The position numbers were made by a program, and so were the translations under genes. Positions 15,861-23,864 of a DNA stretch of 40,252 nucleotides are shown in pieces. This DNA comes from Pelotomaculum isophthalicicum JI (GTDB taxonomy: Bacteria; Bacillota; Desulfotomaculia; Desulfotomaculales; Pelotomaculaceae): positions 1-40,252 of the forward strand of contig NZ_JAKOAV010000031.1 of the NCBI RefSeq assembly GCF_029478095.1. The letters run 5' to 3'. The notes beneath the pieces were generated by a model, which searched no databases, was not told the DNA's origin, and saw nothing but the letters and a program-made list of their open reading frames with translations. How positions within the stretch are numbered: the stretch's first letter is position 1; each line of letters opens with the position of its first letter.

Positions 15861-15950
15861 ATTGTCAATAATCAAAGCGCTCAAAATCCTAAAAATAGTG
15901 AGACATTCTTTTTATCGTTCTGACGTTATGAATTTAAGGAGACAGTATAG

Positions 15951-16649
15951 ATGAAAAAAAGATCCAGGATAAAATTTTATGACAAGGTTAACCTATTGAG
16001 GAGTGTTTTTGCAATATTTGTAATATCAATCACTTTGTTTGTAGAACTGGCAAAAGAAATTTTTATTGAGGGAGATACTAATCATTATGAGTGGTTTGTG
16101 TTAAATTGTTTACAGAATATTTCCAGCCCCGCTATGGATAAGGTAATGTTATTTTTTACTTTCCTCGGTTCAGTCGAATTTTACCTTATAACTATACCTG
16201 TTATTCTGGGAGTGCTGGTCTGGCGTCGCCGCTGGCATGAGTTTGGGGTAATATTATTTTCTGTAGCCGGCGCGCTGGTTCTTAATAATTTGTTGAAATT
16301 AGCTTTCCATCGCGTTCGACCCAATTTATATTTTATAAAAGAGACCGGATATAGTTTTCCCAGCGGCCATGCCATGATTACCACCGTTTTTTACGGTATA
16401 ATATTATTTCTTGTTTTCCCGCTAGTCACATCCAGGGTATGGCGAAATATCCTGGTTGCATTGGCTATTTTTTTTACTATAGCTATTGGTGCAAGTCGGA
16501 TCTATTTGGGAGTACATTACCCAAGCGATGTACTTGGGTCTTACCTGGCAGGCCTTTGCTGGCTAGCTGCTTCAATTATCATTATAAAATCACCATTCCG
16601 GTTACGCCTAAATCCGAGGGATACAGATGCGCATGGAATTGGAGAGTAG
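15951..16649 (+). CDS. PAP2-superfamily membrane phosphatase
   Basis: A 232-residue membrane protein with about six helices. The phosphatase signature is in order: KLAFHRVRPN (KxxxxxxRP), YSFPSGHAM (PSGH) and ASRIYLGVHYPSDVLG (SRxxxxxHxxxD). Members dephosphorylate lipid phosphates such as undecaprenyl pyrophosphate or phosphatidic acid at the membrane. Start is ATG 15951 after AAGGAG. Because fluoride inhibits phosphoryl-transfer enzymes, a fluoride-induced phosphatase is plausible, but that is inference. The MFS gene starts 37 bases downstream. Confidence 0.85.
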   Translation: MKKRSRIKFYDKVNLLRSVFAIFVISITLFVELAKEIFIEGDTNHYEWFVLNCLQNISSPAMDKVMLFFTFLGSVEFYLITIPVILGVLVWRRRWHEFGVILFSVAGALVLNNLLKLAFHRVRPNLYFIKETGYSFPSGHAMITTVFYGIILFLVFPLVTSRVWRNILVALAIFFTIAIGASRIYLGVHYPSDVLGSYLAGLCWLAASIIIIKSPFRLRLNPRDTDAHGIGE

Positions 16650-16685
16650 AATTACAACTCGAAACCCCAAAAGAGGTGTTAATTA

Positions 16686-17418
16686 ATGTGGAATATTATT
16701 TTACTTGGCCTGGTAAGCCTGTTTACCGATATCAGCAGTGAAATGATTTACCCATTAGTCCCCCTCTACCTGGTTGGGATATTGGGCGCTACTCCGGCCA
16801 TTGTAGGTCTTATCGAGGGTATTGCCGAAAGCCTGGCTAGCCTTTTGAAAGTTTTTTCCGGCGCTGTTTCAGATAAATTTCAGAAGAGAAAGCCACTTGC
16901 CATCTTTGGTTACGGGTTGTCAGGACTTTTTAAAATTCCAATAATTCTTGCCGTCTCCTGGACCTGGGTACTATGGGGGAGGATCGGCGACCGTTTCGGC
17001 AAGGGTGTGCGCACAGCGCCGCGAGACGCGTTAATTGCCGAGTCTGCTAATCCGGAAAAAATGGGCTGGTCATTCGGGTTGCATCGCATGTTGGATACTC
17101 TGGGCGCGGTAATCGGTGTTGCCCTGGCTTTTTATTTCTTCACTAAATACGAGGGCAATTACAAAGCCGTTTTCATCTGGTCATTAGTACCGGCATCCCT
17201 GGGTGTAGGCCTTCTATTCCTAATAAGGGAAATGAAGGCGAAAAATGAAAACTTGAAAAAACATTTCTCGGCAAACTGGCGCTCTCTTCATCCGCGTCTG
17301 AAAAAATTTTTAATAGTAGTGTTCCTTTTCGCTCTGGGCAACTCTTCCAACCAATTTCTTTTACTGCGTGCAAGCGAATTGGGTTACAGTGCCCAATCCA
17401 TCATCCTTCTCTATTTGC
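16686..17418 (+). pseudogene. MFS permease, 3' end deleted at a junction with hppA
   Basis: About 244 codons of a major facilitator permease, beginning MWNIILLGLVSLFTDISSEM, with the loop motif GAVSDKFQKRKPLAI and RIGDRFGKGVRTAPRDALIA, known from a group of small MFS proteins of about 400 residues. Similarity stops at SIILLYLP near 17418. From there the frame only reads the reverse strand of the pyrophosphatase gene up to a stop at 17645. About 150 residues and five or six helices are missing. AGAGGTG precedes the ATG. It shares the fluoride-riboswitch transcript with PAP2. Confidence 0.75.
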
Positions 17419-19228
17419 CGGCCGTGAGCAGGACCGCTAAGAAGAGCCCGGTGATAATCACGCCCATCAACATGCCTCCCAGCGCCTTTGCTCCCAGCAA
17501 GAAGCCAACCAGCAAGGGGACGATAACCGGGATCAATCCAGGAACCATCATTTCTTTAATAGCACGCTTGGTGACGATATCGACGCAGCGTCCATATTCG
17601 GGCCGCGCCTTGCCTTCCATCAGGCCTTTAATTTCTTTAAACTGACGGCGCACCTCGTTAACTACCTCGTAGGCCGCCCGCCCGACGGCGCCCATGGCCA
17701 GCGCGGAGAAGATGAAGGGTAAAGCGCCGCCGATTAATAGGCCGGCCAGCACCCAGGGATCTTCCACTAAGAAGCTGATCTTTTCCAAGATGCCTGCCTC
17801 AAGCCGAACCCGGGTGATTTCCTGGGTATACGCCGAAAACAGGACGATGGCCGCCAATCCCGCCGATCCGATGGCGTAGCCTTTGGTCACGGCCTTGGTG
17901 GTGTTGCCTACCGCGTCCAACGGGTCGGTAATGTTGCGGACTTCCGGCGGCAGTTCGGCCATCTCAGCGATGCCGCCGGCGTTGTCGGTGATCGGGCCGT
18001 AAGAGTCGATGGCCACGATGATCCCGGTCATCGAGAGCATCGCCATAGAGGCGATGCCAATCCCGTAAAGGCCGCCAATTACGTAGGATACCAGGATCCC
18101 GGCGACAATGGTGAGAGCCGGCGAAATACTGGCTTCCATTGCCACCGACAGGCCGCTGATGATGTTGGTGGCGTGGCCGGACTGCGAGGCCCTGGCAATG
18201 GACTTAACCGGGCGGAAACGCTTGGAGGTATAGTAATCAGTCAGGAAGACGATGATTAACGTGACTGCCACGCCCACCAGCGCCGCGTAGAAAAACCGGG
18301 GCGAGCCGAAAATATAGGTGGTGGCCGGGTAAAACCCGATCAGGGCGATTATCGCCGCCGCTGCCAGGCCCTTGTAAAGGGCGGTCATGATTTCCTGTCC
18401 CTGGCTCAAACGGACGAAATAGCTGCCGATGATCGTGGCGATTATGGCGATACCCCCCAAGACCAGGGGATAGATGATATACTGCTCCTTGCCGGGGAAA
18501 AAGAGCTGTCCCAGCAGCATGGCCCCGATGGCCGTGATGGCGTAAGTCTCGAAGAGGTCAGCGGCCATACCGGCACAGTCACCCACGTTATCGCCCACAT
18601 TGTCGGCTACGACAGCCGGGTTGCGCGGGTCGTCTTCCGGGATGCCGGCTTCCACCTTGCCAACCAGATCGGCGCCGACGTCGGCGCTCTTAGTATAGAT
18701 GCCGCCACCCAAACGGGCGAAAACGCTGATCAAGCTGCCGCCAAAACCAAGGCCGATCAGGTAATTCGGGTCCCTGAACAGTGCGTACATCCCGGCTACG
18801 CCCAGCAGCCCCAGGCTCACGCACATCAGGCCGGTGACAGCGCCGCCCTTAAAGGCTACCACAAGGGCAAAGGGCAGGCCCTTTTTGGCCGCCTCGCCGA
18901 CACGCAGGTTGCTCCGCACCGCCACGTTCATCCCGACATAGCCGCACAGGCTGGAGAAAACTGCCCCGATGATAAAGCCCAAGGTAGTGATCCAGCCCAA
19001 TCCGAAATAAAGAATAATAACAATGATAATCCCGACAACCGCGATGGTCTTATACTGGCGGTTCAAGTAGGCCATAGCGCCTTCCTGGATCGCGCCGGAG
19101 ATCTCGATCATTCGCTTCGAGCCGGGCGGCTGCCTCAAAACCCAAACGGTGAGGTAACCGGCAAACAAAATACCGATTACGGCCGCGCAAACTGCATATA
19201 AAGGAAACGCCGCGTTTTCCACTTGCAA
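17411..19228 (-). CDS. hppA: Membrane-bound proton-translocating pyrophosphatase, C-terminus truncated
   Basis: 605 residues of an ion-pumping pyrophosphatase, which couples PPi hydrolysis to proton export. Signature [11 protein letters not shown] (183-193), DNVGDNVGD (209-217) and the [10 protein letters not shown] box are present; Lys in that box marks the K-independent type in known members. The protein stops right after [11 protein letters not shown], where full-length proteins go on for about 60-80 residues with GGAWDN and the final catalytic Asp/Lys helices. The last two codons AAA TAG come from across a deletion junction. Activity is therefore doubtful. Start TTG 19228 after AGGTGG. 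Two fluoride riboswitches in tandem precede it; cytosolic pyrophosphatases are a classic fluoride target. Confidence 0.85.
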   Translation of the reverse strand: MQVENAAFPLYAVCAAVIGILFAGYLTVWVLRQPPGSKRMIEISGAIQEGAMAYLNRQYKTIAVVGIIIVIILYFGLGWITTLGFIIGAVFSSLCGYVGMNVAVRSNLRVGEAAKKGLPFALVVAFKGGAVTGLMCVSLGLLGVAGMYALFRDPNYLIGLGFGGSLISVFARLGGGIYTKSADVGADLVGKVEAGIPEDDPRNPAVVADNVGDNVGDCAGMAADLFETYAITAIGAMLLGQLFFPGKEQYIIYPLVLGGIAIIATIIGSYFVRLSQGQEIMTALYKGLAAAAIIALIGFYPATTYIFGSPRFFYAALVGVAVTLIIVFLTDYYTSKRFRPVKSIARASQSGHATNIISGLSVAMEASISPALTIVAGILVSYVIGGLYGIGIASMAMLSMTGIIVAIDSYGPITDNAGGIAEMAELPPEVRNITDPLDAVGNTTKAVTKGYAIGSAGLAAIVLFSAYTQEITRVRLEAGILEKISFLVEDPWVLAGLLIGGALPFIFSALAMGAVGRAAYEVVNEVRRQFKEIKGLMEGKARPEYGRCVDIVTKRAIKEMMVPGLIPVIVPLLVGFLLGAKALGGMLMGVIITGLFLAVLLTAGK

Positions 19229-19375
19229 TACACCACCTTTTCATTTTTTTAAGATTTTTAACATATAGGATTAAGAAATCAATTATCACCTCCTTAAAAA
19301 TTTTGGACTGCTAACAAACTGTAACTTTCACCCCCCCTCGTGTTCGCAATTGAGTTCGATAAGGACCTATAAAAA

Positions 19376-19439
19376 ACAAAAACCCCCACCCGAAGGTAGG
19401 AGTCATCAGCTTTTTAAGGCTCAGGCGAACTCCATCGCC
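19376..19439 (-). promoter_or_regulatory. Fluoride (crcB) riboswitch, promoter-distal one of a tandem pair before hppA
   Basis: On the minus strand GGCGATGGAGTTCGCC, then GAGCC..AGCTGATGACTCCTACC, then stem CCTACC-TTCG-GGTGGG and a T5 run. It follows the other aptamer by about 30 bases and lies 148 bases before the hppA start. Confidence 0.9.
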
Positions 19440-19467
19440 CCCCGCAGCGGGGATATTACTTTGTTTA

Positions 19468-19535
19468 AAAAATAAAAACCCCTACCATCACCGGTAGGAG
19501 CCATTAGCGATTCGCGTTTGGCGAGCTCCATCGCC
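19468..19535 (-). promoter_or_regulatory. Fluoride (crcB) riboswitch, promoter-proximal one of a tandem pair before hppA
   Basis: On the minus strand GGCGATGGAGCTCGCC, then ATCGCTAATGGCTCCTACC, then stem CTACCGG..ATGGTAG and GGGTTTTTATTTT. It has its own terminator, separate from the second aptamer. Confidence 0.9.
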
Positions 19536-19552
19536 ATATATTATTATAACAT

Positions 19553-19581
19553 ATATAACATACCTTCTAAAAATATGTCAA
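19553..19581 (-). promoter_or_regulatory. Promoter of the tandem-riboswitch hppA leader
   Basis: TTGACA (19581-19576), 17-base spacer, TTATAT (19558-19553) on the minus strand, 18 bases before the first aptamer. It is back to back with the promoter at 19615. Confidence 0.6.
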
Positions 19582-19614
19582 TTCATAATTTGATCTTGAT
19601 TTGATAAAATTAAT

Positions 19615-19644
19615 TTGACAAAAGAATTTTTCCCATGGTATATT
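19615..19644 (+). promoter_or_regulatory. Promoter of the UspA/antiporter fluoride leader
   Basis: TTGACA (19615-19620), 18-base spacer with TTTTTCCCATGG, TATATT (19639-19644). Confidence 0.7.
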
Positions 19645-19693
19645 AAAATAGTTGTTGTAAGTAGTATTTATACGTTATTTTTCCTTTTTCCGA

Positions 19694-19761
19694 GGCGATG
19701 GGGTTCGCCTTATGCCTGTGAGTGGCTAATGACTCCTACTTTCTAAAAGTAGGGGTTTTTT
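19694..19761 (+). promoter_or_regulatory. Fluoride (crcB) riboswitch of the UspA/antiporter unit
   Basis: GGCGATGGGGTTCGCC, then GAGTGGCTAATGACTCCTAC, then stem CCTACTT..AAGTAGG and a T6 run. It differs from the copies at 13491 and 15793 at a few positions only. It precedes the UspA gene by about 117 bases. Confidence 0.9.
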
Positions 19762-19878
19762 ATTGCCAATAATTAAAACGTTCAAAGGAGGTTGGAAGTA
19801 GCTATAAAAATTATTGAATTTGATGTAAGGAAGAAAAAATAGTGGCTGTCGCCGAGCCCAAAAGGAGTGGAGCATAGT

Positions 19879-20301
19879 ATGTTTAAGCACATTATGGTTG
19901 CCTTCGATAATTCCGTGTATGCGCAAAAGGCTTTGGACAAGGGTCTGGCCCTGGCAGAGGCCAGCGGCGCCTTTCTTGAACTAATTACTGTTGTTCAATT
20001 ACCGGACTATGCCGAAACTATTGATGAAGTAAACGAGATGATCAGTGATGGAAAGAAATTTTACCAGCCTGCTCATGAGCATGCAGCTAATGAAGCGCAA
20101 AAGAGGGGCATTAAATTTGCCTCTAATATGCTCCACGGACACATTGGCGAAACCTTGGTAAAATATGCAAAAGACAATGTGGTTGACCTGATTTTAATGG
20201 GCTCGCATGGCCGCAGCGTGGTTGGCAGGCTTCTCTTGGGCAGTGTTTCGAATTATGTGGTGAAGCATGCCAGGTGTCCGGTTCTGATTGTAAGAGAATA
20301 A
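19879..20301 (+). CDS. Universal stress protein with ATP-binding motif
   Basis: A 140-residue UspA-family protein: FKHIMVAFDNSVYAQKAL at the start and the nucleotide-binding GSHGRSVVGRLLLGSVS near the end, which fits G-2x-G-9x-G-S. This sets it apart from the two shorter-loop copies at 9692 and 12983. The ATG at 19879 has AGGAG about 11 bases upstream; GTG 19867 would overlap that site. It lies in the leader transcript of the fluoride riboswitch at 19694 and 180 bases before an antiporter gene, a pairing reported for fluoride regulons. Confidence 0.85.
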   Translation: MFKHIMVAFDNSVYAQKALDKGLALAEASGAFLELITVVQLPDYAETIDEVNEMISDGKKFYQPAHEHAANEAQKRGIKFASNMLHGHIGETLVKYAKDNVVDLILMGSHGRSVVGRLLLGSVSNYVVKHARCPVLIVRE

Positions 20302-20481
20302 AAAAAGAATATAGATAATTAACTAAATAGAATTATTTTCCAAAAGTAAGTGCTTTTAATTCCGGGATGATCCAGGTTATTGAATGAGTAAAGAGTAATA
20401 ATAATAAATTAATGTAGAATTGGTGCCGCATGCTGGAACTTTAACGGATCTTAATAGGCTGAATGAAAGGTGAACGATAAT

Positions 20482-21684
20482 ATGGAACAAATCTTTATGC
20501 TGGCTTCTTTTTGGCTTGGACTAGCCGTTTTTTCCGCTGTCATCGCCTATCACCTGCGCATTTCAATTGCGTTAGTAGAAATATGCGTTGGGGTAATCAC
20601 TGCGGCTGTAGCTGCTTACTTTGGCATGACTGAAGCGTTAGGCGCTAATCAGGAATGGTTGCGCTTTCTCGCTTCATCCGGAGCTGTTTTGCTGACTTTC
20701 TTGGCCGGTGCCGAACTTGAAAAAGAAGTACTACAAAAAAAGTTGAAAGAAGTAACGGTTGTCGGCCTGGTCGGCTTTTTCGCGCCTTTTCTTGGTTGCA
20801 CAGCGATAGCATATTATGCGCTTGGCTGGACATTGCAGGCTAGTTTGTTAGGTGGCGTGGCACTCTCCACGACATCAATGGCAGTTGTCTACGCGGTCAT
20901 GCTGGAAACCGGCTTCAACAAGACTGAATTTGGCAAGGGAATTCTAGGTGCTTGCTTTATAAATGATCTTGGAACAGTTATAGCCCTTGGCCTCTTATTT
21001 GCCCCGTTTACCTACAGGACTGTTATTTTTATTATTGTTACTGCTGCTGTATTGTTCCTGTTGCCCTTTCTCACCCGCTGGCTGACCCGTATCTATGCAT
21101 ACAGAACTGCCGCTATCAGGGCGAAATGGGTCATACTCGTCCTTTTTGGCTTAGGTACTTTGGCTTATTGGTCAGGAAGTGAGGCGGTGCTTCCCGCATA
21201 CCTAATTGGTATGATTCTGGCCGAATTCTCCAATGAAGACACCTTTTGGCTGCGAAGACTACGGACTTTGACCGTGGGATTTCTCACCCCATTTTATTTC
21301 ATTCGCGCGGGCACACTTGTTTCTTTATCTGCCTTGATTGCAGCCCCATTGGCCTTCCTGGTGTTGCTAGGAGGCAAAGTGGTGTCGAAGATTTTCGGTC
21401 TATATCCATTTATTGGGCTGTTCCGGCATGAACGCAATGAGCGATGGTACTACACCCTGATGATGTCCACCGGATTAACATTTGGAACAATTTCAGCGTT
21501 ATTCGGCTACTCCCATGAAATCGTGACGCAGGCTCAATACTCTTTTCTGGTGGCGTCGGTCATTGCCAGCGCAGTTGTTCCAACGGTTATCGCCGGACTT
21601 GCTTTTTTGCCCCGGCATCTTCTGCCCGAGCCTGAAGAACAGATAAAACCAAAATATGAAGAAGACTTAAGCGAAGAGGGTTAA
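20482..21684 (+). CDS. CPA2-family cation:proton antiporter
   Basis: A 400-residue membrane protein of about 12-13 helices with the fold of KefB/NapA-type antiporters. ASSGAVLLTFLAGAELE is the family's first conserved helix, GGVALSTTSMAVVYAVMLE the next, and GACFINDLGTVIALG carries the ion-binding pair as Asn-Asp. In CPA antiporters an ND pair tends to go with electroneutral exchange, so this is a clue only. ATG 20482 has AAAGGTG 9 bases upstream. Downstream of a fluoride riboswitch and UspA, it is a candidate for pH or ion balance under fluoride stress. Confidence 0.85.
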   Translation: MEQIFMLASFWLGLAVFSAVIAYHLRISIALVEICVGVITAAVAAYFGMTEALGANQEWLRFLASSGAVLLTFLAGAELEKEVLQKKLKEVTVVGLVGFFAPFLGCTAIAYYALGWTLQASLLGGVALSTTSMAVVYAVMLETGFNKTEFGKGILGACFINDLGTVIALGLLFAPFTYRTVIFIIVTAAVLFLLPFLTRWLTRIYAYRTAAIRAKWVILVLFGLGTLAYWSGSEAVLPAYLIGMILAEFSNEDTFWLRRLRTLTVGFLTPFYFIRAGTLVSLSALIAAPLAFLVLLGGKVVSKIFGLYPFIGLFRHERNERWYYTLMMSTGLTFGTISALFGYSHEIVTQAQYSFLVASVIASAVVPTVIAGLAFLPRHLLPEPEEQIKPKYEEDLSEEG

Positions 21685-21695
21685 ATTTTATTTTA

Positions 21696-21741
21696 CGCAA
21701 ATATAAATTGGTTGGAAGTTTCCAACCAATTTATATTTGCG
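21696..21741. terminator. Perfect 22-bp inverted repeat after the antiporter
   Basis: Bases 21696-21717 (CGCAAATATAAATTGGTTGG then AA) are exactly complementary to 21720-21741 with only two bases between. It begins 12 bases after the antiporter stop. No U-run follows, so it may be an mRNA-stabilising or transcription-ending hairpin, or a protein-binding palindrome. Confidence 0.55.
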
Positions 21742-21856
21742 ACTTGCATAAAATTCTTCAGATTAGCAGGATATCGATAATACCCTTATAGAAATAGATC
21801 AAAAGCAATCAACTTTGGATATTCCAAATTAAAATGTTCAAAGGAGGAGAAATTAA

Positions 21857-22549
21857 ATGATTTATTCTCATGAAGTGGAAAACATGTGTACTGTCACAAA
21901 AGGCCCGAAACACGGGCCGGCAGCGATTCCTGAGGAAGGGAAATGGGTCAAGGTTTATGATGTGAAAGATGTTTCCGGTCTTACTCATGGGGTTGGTGGG
22001 TGCGCGCCGCAGCAGGGCGCTTGTAAAATCACCTTGAATGTAAAGGAAGGTATTATTGAAGAAGCTTTGATTGAGACTATCGGGTGTTCAGGCATGACTC
22101 ATTCGGCTGCCATGGCTTCAGAGATACTGCCGGGAAAAACTATTTTGGAAGCGCTTAATACAGATCTGGTATGCGATGCAATCAACGTGGCAATGAGAGA
22201 ACTTTTTTTACAGATAGTCTATGGCAGGACGCAGACGGCGTTTTCAGAAGGCGGGCTGCCTATAGGCGCCGGTCTCGAGGATCTGGGAAAAGGGTTGAGA
22301 TCCCAGGTGGCCACCATGTATGGAACTAAAGTAAAGGGAACACGTTATCTGGAAATGGCAGAGGGTTATGTAACCAGTATGGGGTTGGATGAAAACAATG
22401 AGGTTATTGGATATAAGTTTGTGCACCTTGGGAAGATGATGGAAATGGTTGCAAAAGGTGTTGACGCTAATGAAGCTATGCAAAAAGCCACCGGTCAGTA
22501 CGGCAGATATGATGAGGCGGTAAAATACATCGATCCCAGGCATGAATAA
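21857..22549 (+). CDS. NifU/IscU-like iron-sulfur cluster scaffold protein
   Basis: A 230-residue protein with an IscU-like core: GGCAPQQGACKITLNVKEGIIEEALIETIGCSGMTHSAAMASEIL, with Cys residues at the positions of the scaffold's cluster ligands, and VCDAINVAMREL. The N-terminal and C-terminal extensions are longer than in IscU. It is the version that is usually encoded beside the GGGtGRT protein, as here, 24 bases apart. A role in cluster assembly is inferred from the fold. AAAGGAGGAG precedes the ATG. Confidence 0.8.
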   Translation: MIYSHEVENMCTVTKGPKHGPAAIPEEGKWVKVYDVKDVSGLTHGVGGCAPQQGACKITLNVKEGIIEEALIETIGCSGMTHSAAMASEILPGKTILEALNTDLVCDAINVAMRELFLQIVYGRTQTAFSEGGLPIGAGLEDLGKGLRSQVATMYGTKVKGTRYLEMAEGYVTSMGLDENNEVIGYKFVHLGKMMEMVAKGVDANEAMQKATGQYGRYDEAVKYIDPRHE

Positions 22550-22572
22550 TTTTGAGATAGGAGGAATAAAAG

Positions 22573-23571
22573 GTGCAACTATTTGAGAGTTATGAGAGAA
22601 GAATAAATCAAATCACCCCGGTTTTAGAAAAATACGGAATGACCAGCCTTGACGAAGCGAGGCAAATTTGTGCGGATAAAGGAATTGACGTTCAGGCGAT
22701 TGTAAAGTCAATTCAACCAATCTGTTTTGACAACGCCGTATGGGCTTATACTCTTGGCGCCGCGATCGCGATAAAAAAGGGACTAAAAACAGCCAGCGAA
22801 GCTGCCGAAGCATTAGGAGAAGGACTGCAGGCTTTTTGTATCCCCGGTTCGGTTGCGGACCAGCGACAGGTTGGCGTCGGCCATGGCAACCTGGCTGCCA
22901 TGCTGCTAAGGGAGGATACGAAATGTTTCGCGTTTCTTGCCGGCCATGAATCCTTTGCTGCCGCGGAAGGAGCGATAGGCATCGCGAAATCCGCCAACCG
23001 GGTTAGAAAACAACCGCTAAGGGTTATCCTAAACGGTCTTGGTAAAGACGCCGCCTATATAATTTCGAGAATTAACGGCTTCACATATGTTAAAACTGAG
23101 CTTGACTATTTTACCAGCGAGCTGAAAATTATTGAAGAAAAACCGTTTTCCAAAGGTGAAAAAGCTTTGGTTAAATGCTATGGTTGTGATGATGTTCGTG
23201 AAGGGGTAGCCATCATGCATCATGAATTAGTTGACGTATCAATTACCGGCAACTCAACGAATCCCACACGTTTTCAACACCCGGTCGCTGGAACTTATAA
23301 AAAAGAGTGCATCGAACAAGGAAAGAAATACTTTTCAGTAGCCTCCGGAGGGGGCACCGGTAGAACCCTTCACCCGGATAACATGGGAGCAGGTCCTGCT
23401 TCATATGGAATGACGGATACCATGGGCAGGATGCATTCCGACGCACAATTTGCGGGCTCATCCTCAGTACCAGCGCATGTAGAGATGATGGGGCTGATTG
23501 GCATGGGTAATAATCCGATGGTTGGGGCATCAGTCTCAGTTGCCGTAGCAATTGAAGAAGCAATGAAATAA
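22573..23571 (+). CDS. GGGtGRT protein (Gly-rich SFCGS family)
   Basis: A 332-residue protein of unknown function. Its hallmark is SGGGTGRTLHPDNMGAGPAS followed by YGMTDTMGRMHSDAQFAGSSSVPAHVEMMGLIGMGNNPM. Cys residues at CIPGS, KCYGCDD and elsewhere could bind metal or a cluster. GTG start at 22573 with TAGGAGGAA upstream. It is translated next to the NifU-like scaffold. The conserved pairing suggests a shared job in iron-sulfur or metal handling, but no reaction is known to me. Confidence 0.8.
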   Translation: MQLFESYERRINQITPVLEKYGMTSLDEARQICADKGIDVQAIVKSIQPICFDNAVWAYTLGAAIAIKKGLKTASEAAEALGEGLQAFCIPGSVADQRQVGVGHGNLAAMLLREDTKCFAFLAGHESFAAAEGAIGIAKSANRVRKQPLRVILNGLGKDAAYIISRINGFTYVKTELDYFTSELKIIEEKPFSKGEKALVKCYGCDDVREGVAIMHHELVDVSITGNSTNPTRFQHPVAGTYKKECIEQGKKYFSVASGGGTGRTLHPDNMGAGPASYGMTDTMGRMHSDAQFAGSSSVPAHVEMMGLIGMGNNPMVGASVSVAVAIEEAMK

Positions 23572-23702
23572 GTACCTATATTATGTAAACAATTATTGAT
23601 ACACGGGTTACTTATTTATTTATTCTCTTACTCTACCATACTAATGGAATTAAATGATGATGAACCTTTTTACAAGGGATGACGTGCTATTTCCCGCCTT
23701 TT

Positions 23703-23737
23703 ACCCGACGCTCTAAGAGCTTCGGGTCATTTTATTT
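23703..23737 (+). terminator. Rho-independent terminator
   Basis: ACCCGA-GCTC pairs with GAGC-TCGGGT around TAA and is followed by CATTTTATTT. It closes the scaffold/GGGtGRT operon about 130 bases after its stop. Confidence 0.7.
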
Positions 23738-23754
23738 AGGTCTGAGATTATTCC

Positions 23755-23784
23755 TTGACATTGTAAAATAGTTAAGAATATAGT
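23755..23784 (+). promoter_or_regulatory. Promoter of the MFS gene at 23865
   Basis: TTGACA (23755-23760), 18-base spacer, TATAGT (23779-23784), about 80 bases before the ATG. Confidence 0.6.
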
Positions 23785-23864
23785 TATCTTTGTTAACATA
23801 TATCATCGCTTACAAATTCCTTCCTAAAAAGAAAAACCATAATAATTGAAGAGGGTAAGAAAAA

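Noticed and set aside
17418-17645. The last 75 codons of the MFS reading frame as a real C-terminal domain
   Set aside because: They read the reverse strand of the pyrophosphatase gene, with Pro/Ser/Ile-rich text and no membrane helix pattern.
19050-19289. An ORF overlapping the start of hppA in another frame
   Set aside because: It is out of frame within well-conserved pyrophosphatase sequence. A GGAGGTG near 19290 is noted, but the frame after it only shadows hppA.
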